Source: Eupeodes corollae | Taxonomy: Eukaryota; Arthropoda; Insecta; Diptera; Syrphidae | DNA length: 64,000 nucleotides | Assembly: GCF_945859685.1 (NCBI RefSeq) | Contig: NC_079148.1 | Coordinates: forward strand, 36,839,946-36,903,945 | Direction: 5' to 3' | Shown: piece by piece, positions 33,953-45,586 of the stretch | Numbering within the stretch: position 1 is the first letter of the stretch | How the letters are laid out: each line of letters opens with the position of its first letter | Position numbers and translations under genes: made by a program | Notes under the pieces: generated by a model | What the model saw: only the letters and a program-made list of their open reading frames with translations | Database searches by the model: none | Told to the model about the DNA's origin: nothing

Positions 33953-36626
33953 AGTTATTGTAAGGGGCCGATTTCTCAAATTGAAAATTAAATTTTTTTT
34001 AAATTCAAATAACGGTTTTTATAAATCAAACAAATTTTTAAAAAAAATGTGTCACCTCGAAAATTTTACGAATACAAAATGATTTTATTTCCAAAACAAT
34101 TTTGTGCAACGAAAAATAACGTTTTTAACATTTGGTAAAATTTTGAGAAAAATCGAATTGACAGTTTTTTTTACAAAAAATAAAAACCTAAACAAAAAAA
34201 TGAATAAAAGTTGGTAAAAATTGATTTTCGATTCAAATATCTTTTCAAAACTTTAAGATATTTGCTGTAAACTACTTTTATTTTTTAAAAAATATTGTTG
34301 TCAACATTCTGTAAAATTTTAAGAAAAATCGCATTGACAGTTTTTCTTACAAAAAATAAGAACTAAAAAGAAAATTTAACAAAAGTTGGTAAAAATTTAC
34401 TTTCGACTCAAATAGCTTTTCAAAATTAAAAATATTCTCTTCAAACTCTTTTATTTCACAGAAAATATTATTTTCGATATTCAGTAGTTTTTTACTTGCG
34501 ACATATAGGAACTATATGGCAAGTTTTGCATTCGTGCAAAATTTCGAACTCGAGATTTTAATCAAACATGATATTACGATGGTAGAGAAGTCGAAAAAAG
34601 TGGGTCCCGCGATTCCGTCCGGTCGGTTTTGTCTGTCTGTCCACGCTCCTACAGCCTAAAAGATTGGGTCGATTGAGTTCAAACTTGGAAGTTAAGGTTT
34701 TGAGCAGATTCGCGTTAGGCGTTTTTCTCATTTTTTTTTTAAGATCAAAACTAACAGTGGCCCCCATACAATTTTTTTGGTCAAAAACCGAAAATTCGAA
34801 TTTTCTCAAAAACAAACCGATAGATTTTTTTTAAATTTTCTCTAAAATTTTATTTTTAACTTGGCTTCTTTTTATAAGAAAACCATATTTTTCTATTGCT
34901 CAGGAAAGGAAAGGTACCGCTCATAGAACCGTTATTTTGTTTTTTAATTTTCTCAGCAACTTATGAACTGATTTTAATAATTTTTTTTCTGAATAAGCTC
35001 CTATATTTCCTTAACAATATTTGATTAACAGAAATTCAATTTTTAATTGTTTGGATTTTTTAAAAAATATTGAATTTTTATTTTTCAAAACTCTATATCT
35101 CAAAAACGGGTCAACAATTTTTTACGAAATTCAAACGTAAGACGTATATTTACAATCACTAAATAACTGCATTCCAAAAATATTTTTAGAACAAAATTGG
35201 AAAATTTTATATATAAAAAATGAATTTAAAAAAAAACCGCTCTAACGATTTTCAAAATAAAAATTTTAAAAATCAACGGTTTTTTTATTTATAAAATGGC
35301 ATTTAAATTTTTGAAGACAAACTTATTTTTCAGGTAAAATTTTGAATCTTAAAATATTATTTTTTTAATTATTTTTAGTGTTCATGAACAGCAATTTCTT
35401 GTACTTGTTCGTATGCTTGTTTTTTAAAACTTTAGTGAAAAAAGTAGACTGAACGTAAAAACACCAATGTTTGCGCTGAAAACTAGTAGTAAAGAAGGAA
35501 TGTAGTATGTACCTTCTAGCCACCAATAACATTCCTTCATTATCATCATAAACATGTCCTTATCCTTTTCTATCTATCTGCATAAAGCTAAGCACGCCAT
35601 GTGAACTATTCTATGGTCGTTTTAGACATCTACCTGCCACCTAACTACACAACCAATAGGCGATCGCCTTACAATTTAAACATTCATGGTCTGCCTCTTT
35701 CTTATCTTATTTATTTTCCATCCTGGTTCTTCTAATATGAAATTACAATAAAGCTATCTAAAGTAATAAAGCTTTTAAGGAACAAGTTGAATCTATATGA
35801 ATCGCATTGTAGCTTTATAGGTAATAGAAACCATTTGTCATATACAAAGATGGTACACAAGTAAAACAAGACTTATGAATGTAAATAAAAACAAATATCG
35901 GTAAAAGATCCTAAACAGCTGACTTATGCATACAAAAGTTTGTTTCATCCCCTTATTAGATACAATATTAAGCCATTTTGTTTGTTATATAAAGTGCGTT
36001 GATATAAATAAAACAAAAAGAAATTCATCAACCTTCATATGGTAGCTCTTTATGTGAAAACATATACGAGTATAGACTCAAATAAAATGAAGGAAATTGT
36101 TATTTATAGTTGTTAATTATCTCCCTTACTATGGTTTTCATATACAAAGATCGTGCGGTTTTTTGACAATTCAAATGGCATTTATATCTTTGAAGCCAAA
36201 CTTATTTTATAGAAATATTTTTAAATCTCATATAAGTACTTTTTATCGTGCATTTTATTTTATACAAATTCGTTTTTTCATAAACAAAAAAAAATCTAAA
36301 AGAAATAGTACGCAAATTTACTAAAAATTGATGTTCGGTTCTTGATATCTCTTAAATTAATTTCATTCATCCAATTTGTATAAATTTAAGTTTTGCTACT
36401 AAAATTCGTAAACAAATTTTTTCGACTTAAAATCTATTAAAAAAAAAACTAGTTTTTCAAATTTAAAAATTTCTTTATATTAAAAATATTTTTGGTAGTT
36501 TCAATTTGTTTAAGTGTAATAAATAAACTAACAACTTTTTAACACAACCCTACAAACTTTTAAGCAAAACAAATTGACAGACGGGGTGGGAAGTTATCAG
36601 TGTGGGTTGCATCCCAGCCTCTTTTT
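33953..36626 (-). repeat. Repeat R copy 3, inserted in mariner and split by repeat S
   Basis: On the minus strand the R head is at 36626-36570 (GAGGCTGGGATGCAACCC, CACTGATAACTTCCCA) and the R tail is at about 33953-33990 (AAGTTATTG...CAAATTGAAAA). R sequence is continuous from 33953 to about 34492 and resumes from about 36280. Two ~177-base internal units are visible (AATTGACAG at about 34156 and 34333). Confidence 0.75.
34493..36280 (+). repeat. Repeat S copy 2, nested in R copy 3
   Basis: R sequence breaks at CAGTAGTTTTTT, where ACTTGCGACATATAGGAA begins; R resumes near 36280 with its GTACGCAAATTTACT block. The inserted segment has the S blocks in order: ACTTGCGAC, CGAACTCGAGATTTTAATC, GTGGGTCCC, the GTCTGTCTGTCC/CTACAGCC block, CGAATTTTCTCAAAAAC, AACTTGGCTTC and ATATCTCAAAAACGGG. 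35450-36150 is less AT-rich and matches no other copy here. No protein domain is recognised; the minus frame 34558-34815 is fortuitous. Confidence 0.65.
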
Positions 36627-36665
36627 TAAAATCGACATCGGCCCTTAAAATTTTACCACCCTTTA

Positions 36666-38385
36666 AATTCTCTTTGCAAGTAACGAATCACAGAACTTTT
36701 CTGAAGTTAAAAAAATGAAGATAATGGTTTGAAAATAAAATTGGATAAGTTGTCTGGTGGAGTTAATTCTATAATATACGATACTACAAAGCTTCCAGTA
36801 TACATTAAATTAAGAGTTTCAGTGGGTGCTTCCCAGCATGCGTTAATTACAAATTGAACACAAAGATTTCATAATAATTCTTATAAAAAACGATCAGTGT
36901 GGCTTATTGAATTTACGCAAGAAATTTCCATCCTATCAAATGCGCAAATTATGTGACAATAAAATCATTGCTTTAATCTGAAATTTCAAACAATTATTTT
37001 GAAGGTCAAATATACAAAAGGAAACATACATTTGTTATTGTATTTAAAAAAAAATAACATAAGATTTTTCTGTAAAGGATCATAAGTTGTGAATTTTATA
37101 ACTTTATGGTTTGAAAATACCAAAACGCACCTTCTTTATCTACATCAACGCAAAAATCACTTTACTATCTAAAATATTACCTTTATCAGATCGCAGTTCA
37201 GGGTTAAAATTAATTCCTTTTTTGAGACCATTGAGAACTTTTTAAGTGTAGATTATAAAGGCGATATAATTGGACTAATCAAAATAAAAATCACTTAATA
37301 GAATTTATCACAAATAATAAATAAAAAACAAAACAATTAGCTTATAACTATAATCTTTATTCATAACGAATTTTAATTAACTTTTTTGTATTGGGTTTAA
37401 TCTCAATTTTCTAATCATTTCGATATGCAAGAGTGGCAAAATGTGTTATATTTTTTATTAGATGTTGTCTAGTGTATTTCAACTCTCATTGAACCAGCTG
37501 AGTTAAAAACATCTGAACTTACCTACTTAACCAGTCTGTTGAGAGTCTATAAATTCAATTAGAAACTTGAAATTTTTGTTTAGGTAGGTTATACGAGCTT
37601 ATGGGACAAAAATGAATTGTAGTTCTTGTCGAAATGAGCTTCTTATTAGTTGAAAGCACGCGAAATTTTTCGGAAAAAAATAATTGTGTTTCTTTTCGAA
37701 ATTATCACACAAAATTTTAATTTCGAACAAACAATGCGGATCATTGTTTAGAATTATTTAGATTAAAAAATAAATGTGAATATTTCAACGACATTATAAA
37801 AATATAATCTTTTTTCTGTTGACACCACTTACCTCTCTGAATTTAAAGTGTTTTTATTTTAATGTGTGTAGTTTTTTGTTGGACGAGACAGAAAAATTGA
37901 GTTTATTTTTGGAAGTTTGCACAGAACAAAATATCAACGAAAAGAATTGAAATAAAAAGTCTTTATGGGTGAAACAAAAAACGTGTCTGTCTTTACCGAG
38001 TGTGGGTGATGCTTTATGTCGCGACTAAGAAAAAATTATTATTATTGTAATAATAGTTTTGCGGAACACAACTTTCACAATTTGTAGTTTGTTAAAATTT
38101 ATAAAAGAAATAACAAAAAAATCTATATCTTCTGTATTTTTCTTTCTATTTAACACTGCGTGTCATTTGATAAGTGTCATTTTTTGAAACAAACATTTCA
38201 ATTCATTACAATCGTTTTAAAATCGGCCTTCATTAGTTTTCCATTAAAAAATGATGGGATATTTTGTATTAAAGTGTAAATAACAAATAAGTACAGCTTT
38301 CATAATCAATAATTAAGAACAATTTATTTGTTTCAAAAACCTTTTTTAGAATAGAAATACATATACGCTCTAGTGAAACATTATT
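36666..38385. other. Intergenic sequence, nothing recognised
   Basis: AT-rich with a few splice-donor-like ACTTACC strings (minus strand) near 37520 and 37830 that cannot be tied to a coding exon. No gene call is justified. Confidence 0.35.
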
Positions 38386-38790
38386 ATTATTGTTAACGGG
38401 CACTCAAGGGTTTATTAAAGCTTTTTTAAACACAATGCGAGCTTAAGGAAAATAGGGAAGTTTAATGAGGAGATACTGATGCACATTATCCTTAAAGCTT
38501 TGAATATCAAAATGATAGGAAAAACAGAGTTGGGGAAAGCATTCCACTCTGTACTTGAAAATACGTATGAAAATAAGCTCAAGGTTTAACTTAACTGCAT
38601 TCCTAGAAGTACGAGTATTACGGATGAATTGTTTGAGTGGTGCAATGCAACTCTCTAAGTCGACAGAAATTGTTTATAAAAATATCGGTAGAACAACGAA
38701 AGGCATGAAACATTGCAGCGGTGTTCGAGTGACCTAATTGTTTGAGTTATAGTTCTATCGCCTATGATTTTCAAAGACCTTTTTTTGATC
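38386..38790 (-). mobile_element. LINE 3'-end fragment (RT C-terminus), minus strand
   Basis: The minus strand, across one stop, encodes the C-terminal signature of Jockey-like pol proteins: IRNTRTSRNAVKLNLE, then FKYRVECFPQLCF, then FDIQSFKDNVHQYL. It corresponds to the usual RNTRTSRNA... / FDLQSFKSNVHKYL end of such ORF2 proteins. Only the last ~120 codons survive, a heavily 5'-truncated copy. The plus-strand frame 38555-38737 is its shadow. Confidence 0.7.
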
Positions 38791-38934
38791 CTATTCAAAA
38801 TACTTAAACTGTTGTTAAATTCTTTTCATTTTGTATAATTGTCATAGGACTTATTATTGTTTAACTTTATGTATGAAGTTATCATCTCAGCTGTTATTTA
38901 AATCAAAACAAATATTAAAAAGAATCTGGAATTG

Positions 38935-40010
38935 GACCCACCCTGATTACTTTACATTCGTAACCGTCTGCTGATATGTCTAAAAGTTCAACAAAATATA
39001 AATATCAACATTTTGTGTGAGATGAACACACTTAAATCAATATCTTTTTAGTTTATTATTATTTTCTGTAGGTTTTCATGTTTCATAAAAAAAAGTTCTC
39101 AATTGAATTTCTCTAAAAAAATAAATTAAAGTTGATATCAATATTTTGCATTATGATAAAAGAAGTTTAAGTTTAATATTTGTTTTTGAGATTTTTAGTC
39201 AAAACCCCATTTTTAACAATTAGTAGAATTTTCTAAAAGGTTTTTTATTTCTTATATAAAAATATACCATTATATTCCGATTAATACAAAATTAAGCATA
39301 GAATAAAATATTTTAAAGTCAATACCTTCATTTATTCACGTGATATCAAGAATCAAACGACATGTTTTACAAATTTTTGTAGATTTCAATATTATGTATA
39401 AATATAATAATAATAGTTTTGTTTTTACTAACTCTTTGTTATGCTTGTTTTTGGAAAAAACGTTACTTCGATATTTTTTAAAATTTGAGAAGATTTCAAA
39501 TAGGTTATCTCTTATTGCATACAATATTATTTAAGAGGCAAAATCATGTATTGGTTGTAAAATATTCGAGATCCCAAATATTCTGCATTAGTTTTTTAGA
39601 TTATTATAATTAATTTTTTTCCAAAATTATATAGTTTTCGAGGTATGTCACATTATAAAATATAAAATTTAGTTAAAGTCGCTAGCGAAATTGTCTTGTG
39701 CGATATTTAGTATCAATAAAAATGTGTTTCAATAAATAAATTAGATGGGGCAACAGTCCGTTGAGAACTAGGGCTTAGTGACTTACAACTCTTAACTATT
39801 CACATTGCTGGTTTTTGAGATATGAACGTCGAAAAATTGTATAGTCAATATCTCTACTGGTTTATGAACGAGGAAAAATGGTATGTGCGCTCACTAAAAA
39901 ATCTTTCTTTTAGATTTTAGAGAACTTGAAACTTCAAGAAATGACAAATTTTTCAATTTGTAAAATTGGGACGATTACAATAACTTCGTATGGGAAGTTA
40001 AAAATGTATA
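38935..40010 (+). repeat. Repeat R copy 4, diverged
   Basis: The head is recognisable (GGACCCACCCTGATTACTTTAC, AACCGTCTGCTGATATGTCT) and the tail is clear (TTCAATTTG...TTACAATAACTTCGTATGGGAAGTT). The middle is short and lacks the ACGTACG segment. It directly follows the LINE tail at 38386-38790. Confidence 0.6.
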
Positions 40011-42300
40011 CATAATACTTACATGCTTAACAGATGTGTTTGATATAATGTCAGAGGTTTTGGAGTTGAAATAATTCCGATAACGTAGAAATTTATGGGG
40101 ATGGAAAGGGGCCAAGTTCATTTTTTCATTTCATTTCATGTAAAAAATGTCTGTGAACTTTTGTTGGTGCTATTTATAGACAAATGACAAAGAGTGCTAA
40201 AAGTTTTAAAATAAGAAAAATTTAATTTTTTAAGTTAAGATTAAAATTTTTAAAAATGTATTATCAAGAATATTTTTAGGTTAGTTTTTATTTTACTTTA
40301 AGAGAAAATATCATAATCGAACGATGCAGAATGTGTAGTGTATGCAGGAACTATGGATAGTTCAACTTTTTTTTTTTTAATAAAGTACAATTAGTATTGT
40401 TAAGAAAAAAGTACCTACAGCCACAACATTACACGGGTTGTAATTTCAACATTCTGTTTTATTTAATAGCAATTTATTTTATTAAGTATTTTATGCATTT
40501 GAAACAATATTGAAAAGTTGTTCAAATTGAGGCAGTAGATGCGGTGCGATAATGGAGATAGAATAGAGTCTGTGAACTAAAGCTTTGTTTTTTCTTTGCA
40601 TTGTTTTTTATAAACTGAAATTATTATTATTATACTATTCGAAGTCACGTGAAGTGATTGATCGAAAATTAAAAATTCAACGTTATGCAAATAGATACAC
40701 AGCAACAAAACAAGCAACAAGTATTAGTTTGGCGTGTTGAGTATGTTAAGGCCCACAAAACTCAGATGATGGGGGTTAGACAGACAGTGGTAGGTTGAGT
40801 TGTGCGGTGGAAGGTTCAGTACAGCAATTTTTTTTTTGTTTTTTCGCAAGCTAAATGTGAAAGTTAAGAAAGATTTACCAAAAGGTAAATGCCCGGCATT
40901 CAACAAAAGGTGTACAATTATAAAATAACTATTTTTATAACTATTTACAGAGAAAGATAAATGTGTCTACAGTGAAAACTTCTGTTTCGTATTGTTTGCT
41001 TTAGATTGGTACCTTTAAAATTGCTTAAATGTGATATATGAATAGAGCCACTTTTCATAGCATTGTGTTTTAAAAATGTGGAACCTATTTCTTAAGATCC
41101 AATTTTTGTTTGTCGAATAGTTCAATGATTAGTATTTTTTGACTGTGTGAACACCCAAATAAGTGGTGCAAAGTCATATATACGATTATTTAAAGTTTTT
41201 AACAGTGCTAATAGTCATAATTTTAAGTCAAATAAAAGTCAACTAAAAAATCAACAAAATGATTGGTAAATGCTAAGTGGCTATAAAAACTTTTTAAAAA
41301 ATATTTGCATAACACCTGTAATGTAAATAATGTAATGTAATTTAAGAAAATAAATGAAATAATGACAATTCATAAGTTCACTGTACCAAAATATTACTTT
41401 AAAAATTAATGAACATTTAAAATGTAAGAGTGACTATTCTCAATTCTTTGGAATAGAGCTTTTTTGCTGACTGATATAAACAATCAAATTGTATTAAGCC
41501 GGTTGGTATTAGAAAACAAAATTGAGTGCCAGTTTTTGTAATAAAAACAATGAAGAATACAAAAATATACAAAAACATTTACAACCAATAATACTATTGA
41601 CTTGAATACAACTTTAAAGTTGTTTTTAGATCAAACAAAACTTCTTTAGCTCGAATCGATCGAGAAGAAAAAATATATTACCTTTGGAATAATTTTACAC
41701 TGAAAAAACGACAAAATTGACAACTAACGATTTGAATTTTTAAAATAATACAAAACATTGGTGAAAATTCCGTTTTGACCCAACCTTAAAAACAAAGTAA
41801 GATATTGGCAACGAACATTTTCGTGTTATTCAATATACGTTTGTCAAGATTTAGTTAATTTAAAAAAAAAAATCAAAAATCTAACAATAATATTATAAAT
41901 TTGAACAATTTTTAGAAAACAGAGTGAACTTCAATATATTCATTTTTCCTTATTTTTTAATAAGAATCTAACAACAAGTTGTGCCTTATAAGAACTTTAA
42001 TCTTTAATCTTTAAACAACGTTCAGATTTAAAAATTGTCATTTTTCGCAGCAGAAAATTATTCCAATGGTAAAATAATTTGTATTCTTTTAATATTCGAA
42101 TTATTTCTTCAACATTTCTTACGATTGAATTTAATACAGCAGGTATACTAATATTTCTTTGAAATAACTTGACATTCATACAAAAGCAGATCAGTCTCTT
42201 GAGAGAATTAAAAAAAAAACACGAATGTATCCAAAGATTTTGTGTAAGAACATTTCCTGAATTTTAAGATTTAAAATTGTAGCTACAAGAAAAACTTATT
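40011..42300. other. Intergenic AT-rich sequence, partly repeat-like
   Basis: No gene. 41640-42000 resembles internal R/S-type phrases. The minus frame 40724-40906 lies in a short, less AT-rich patch but shows no domain and no splice context. Confidence 0.35.
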
Positions 42301-42329
42301 TTCAAAAATTTAAACACCATTAGATTTTT

Positions 42330-42950
42330 CAAAAAAAACCTTAATTTTTCAAATTTTTCATCTGAAAATCATAAGTTTTTTTTTAATTCAATTCATTCAT
42401 GTATACTCTATAATTCATTATTTATTTAAAAATATTTGTATTACAAGCTTATTAACAAACGTTTAATATTTAAATTTTCTTTACAAAAATTATCAACCAT
42501 TTTTGAAATATCGAATTTAAAAAAATATATATATTATATTTTAATAAAAAATAAAAACAATGACATTTTTGATCAACAAATATGATTCTGACAATATTAG
42601 AGCCTATGCAGCTCATTAAATCTTAAGAAAACTGAAAAACAAAAAATGCTTCCTGGGGGTTATTTTTTTTATTATTGACAGAATCCAAGTTAAGAAAAAT
42701 CTATTGGTTCGTTTTTGAGAAAATTCGAATTTCCAACTTTTGACACAAAAACTTGCATTGTGTTATTTTTTATCTTAAACAATTAAAGAACGTCTAACGC
42801 GAATCGCCGTAAGACTTTAATTTGCAAGTTTCAACTCATTCGACCGAATGGTTTGGGCATCATAGGCGTAGACAGACAGACGGACTGGATGGGTGGACCC
42901 ATATTTTTCGACTAATGTCATGTTTGATTAAAATCTCGAATTCGTTTTTT
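42330..42950 (-). repeat. Repeat S copy 3, minus strand
   Basis: On the minus strand: CGAATTCGAGATTTTAATC, the ATATGGGTCC block, the CAGTCCGTCTGTCTGTC block, GCGATTCGCGTTAGACG, AATTCGAATTTTCTCAAAAACG and AACTTGGATTC follow the order in copy 2. The start of the family (ACTTGCGAC) is missing. Confidence 0.6.
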
Positions 42951-43362
42951 TTACGTATTAAATACTTGTAGTTTCGAAAATAAGAAATAGGTCAGTTTTT
43001 TGACAGAATTTTAAAAAAGTGTTTTTTAAATAATCTACATAAAACAAATTATTTTCCACAAGAAACATGTAAAGCGATAAAAATTTGTTTAATGAATTTA
43101 AAAAAAATGTATTTAAATCAAATAAGTTAGTTTCGCCATTGTTAAATATTTTATAACAAGATTAAAAATGTCTGATGATGGTTTGTTAACTACCCCAAGA
43201 CGTATTCTAGAAGCTAAAGTACCCAAATTTAAAATCTGTAAGCCAAAATCTCCAGCACCAAAATCTTCGAGGAGAATTTTTTAGATTATTACGCTTTAAA
43301 TTAATTCTTTTTGCATTTAAGGTTAATTAATTCACTGTGACCACAATTAGATAAAAAGAGGC

Positions 43363-44405
43363 CGGGATGCGAACCACACTGATAACTTCCCATCCCGTGT
43401 GTCGATTTGTCTTGCTTAAAAATTTGTCTATATGTACTCGTATCAATTTTTACCAAATTTGCATACTATTTTTTGTAGATTTTATTTTTTTATGCAAAAT
43501 CGGACTGTTGGATTTTTATATAAAAATTACGGAATATTTAAAACAATATTTTCTGTAAAATAAAATAAGTTTGCAGCCAATATTTTTAATTTTTGAAAAG
43601 CTATTTAAGCCCAAAGTAAATTTTTACAAAGTTTTAGTATTGTTTTTTTTTAGAGTTTTATTTTTTGTAAAAAAAACGTCAATTAGAATTTTTTTAAAAT
43701 TTAACCAAATGTTGAAAACAATATTTCTTTTAAGAAAAATTAGTTAGAAGCTATTACCTCAAATTTTTTAAAAGATATTTGAGTCGAAAATCATTTTTTA
43801 CCAACTTTTGTTAATTTTTTTTCGGTTTTTAATTTTTTGTAAAAAAAATGTCAATTCGATTTTTTTAAAACTTTAACTGAATGTTGACAACAATATTTTT
43901 TGAAAGATAAAAGTAAATTAAAGCCAATATCTCAAAGATGTCAAAAACATTATTCTTCCTTGCACAAAATTGTTTTAGAGATGAAATCATATTTCAATCG
44001 TAAAATTTCTTAGGTGACACATTTTTTTTTTTAGTTTTATTGATTTATAAAAAAACCGTTATATTAATTTTTTTCAAAAAATATACTTGTTTGGTATCAC
44101 GTTACAATATATTATATAAAGTTTAATTCAAGACTTTAGCGTTTTTGGTTCGTAAGATATTTGGGGTTAACCAAAATTGTCACCTTTTTTTCAAACTCCT
44201 ATGGTAAAAAAAACCACCCACGCAATTTTCATGAGAGCCCTTTCTGCATCTTTCTGCCTTATTATCTGTATAACAAAATTTATTTGAAGTTGAAATCTCT
44301 TCTGGTTCTTGAGCTATGGACCTTGAAACGTCGAGAAATGTCAAAATTTTCAATTTGACAAATCGGACCCATTACAATAACTTCCTATATGATGTTAAAA
44401 ATAAA
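43363..44405 (+). repeat. Repeat R copy 5
   Basis: A well-preserved head (GAGGCCGGGATGCGAACC, CACTGATAACTTCCCATCC) and tail (AATTTGACAAATCGGACCC, ATTACAATAACTTCCTAT). Two internal units are visible with GTC at about 43678 and 43850. Compared with copy 2 the CpG-rich ACGTACG segment is deleted near 44318, where GAGCTATGGA joins CCTTGAAACG. Frames 43367-43558 and 44161-44358 lie in the repeat and are not genes. Confidence 0.75.
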
Positions 44406-45451
44406 TCAACTATTGTTGAAATTGAGTTAATTATATTGTTAACTCAGTATTCTGTTCCCTGTATTCATTTTTCTTAACCTGATTTCTTAAGTTTGGCAAA
44501 ATCACATTAGCTATTTTCTTCTGAATATTTAACAATAAAAAAAAACCTTAGACTTAAGTAATTACTGTACTTTTGTACTTTTAAGCTGCCTGTAATTGTT
44601 AACGAGGACAACTTACACAAAAATAGAAATATGCTTTGTATCTTTAATTAATTTTTTAAGAACATACATAAATTATTTGCTAGCTTGTGTCAATTTTTCT
44701 TGCGACCTGAATTTTCTTTGCTTATTCCATTTTTACAAAAATATTTCAACAAAAGATCCTTAAAAATATGGCAAATATTGATCTAACATAAAATTTACTT
44801 CAAAACTTTTTCTGTATGCGTTTTATCTCTAATTTTTAGTTTTAGCTCTAATCACTGATAACTATGTCAAGTTTTTTGAAATAGGAAGAATAAAACAAAT
44901 TATAATAAATATGCGTAGACAAATGGGATTCATTAAACAAATTATTTACATATGTTTGATATGATTTCACCGAAGTGACACTTTATTATTAAACATTAGA
45001 TAAGGGAAGCATATTAAAATAAGATGTATATAAGAAAAGTTTGCTAAAAGTGTATCTCAAAGACAAAGAGACACGTGCTTAAATTTTTTTGTTTGTCCAA
45101 AAGATTTTTGTCTAAGTATTTTTTTTCAGCTTATACAAACTTAAAAGAAGTCCAAAAAAGAAATAAAATCGACAAACAGCTTATTTAAACAAATTATAAT
45201 TGAAGTTTTTAAGTATTACATGTGCTTTGTGAACTTTGATTTTCTCAAAGAATTTAATGGTACTTAAATTCTTTAAGAATTCAAATTAAAATTCCAGAAC
45301 ACAATAATACTAACAATAACAATTTCATGAATAAAGAATAAGGTTGAAAATATGTTTTCGAAATGAACACAGAAAAGTTTAACGAAACTTCTTCAAACAA
45401 CATGTAATAATAATTATTATTCAAATTATTTCCTTATGTTTTCTCTTTCAG
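44406..45451 (+). promoter_or_regulatory. Upstream region of gene C
   Basis: AT-rich, no repeat recognised. It likely contains the 5' UTR intron and, further up, the promoter of gene C, but no element is certain. Confidence 0.25.
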
Positions 45452-45523
45452 AAAATGTAATGGAATGGTATTCAATGGACTCCAAACATTTCTTTCATTT
45501 GAAGTTTCTTAGAATATAACGTA

Positions 45524-45538
45524 TTTCTTACATTTCAG
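45524..45538 (+). promoter_or_regulatory. Candidate 5' UTR splice acceptor of gene C
   Basis: TTTCTTACATTTCAG is a good acceptor 48 bases before the start codon; a second one (TTCTCTTTCAG) ends at 45451. Either would join an unseen non-coding first exon to the start-codon exon of gene C. Confidence 0.4.
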
Positions 45539-45586
45539 AATTGATGTCTTTATAAGTTTTCTAACTACAATTATTATTTAAGAGAA

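Larger units (their letters stand above)
33290..36665 (+). mobile_element. mariner (irritans-like) relic, 3' end split off by nested repeats
   Basis: Transposase traces run in plus orientation: an N-terminal SLRRRAQHLPLS segment (about 33316-33351), a large internal deletion, then WFKQDGANCH (about 33590-33620), followed by the block equivalent to DLTPLNYFLWGY (about 33725-33760) and a C-terminal segment to about 33880. The mariner 3' end (a CCTTAAAATTTTACCACCCTTT-like sequence, as in the mariner at 61600) is found at 36630-36665, so 33953-36626 is a later insertion (repeat R copy 3). Multiple stops make it inactive. Confidence 0.78.

Noticed and set aside
37500..37850. Minus-strand GGTAAGT donor-like strings as possible exon ends
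   Set aside because: No adjacent coding frame and such strings are expected by chance in this length.
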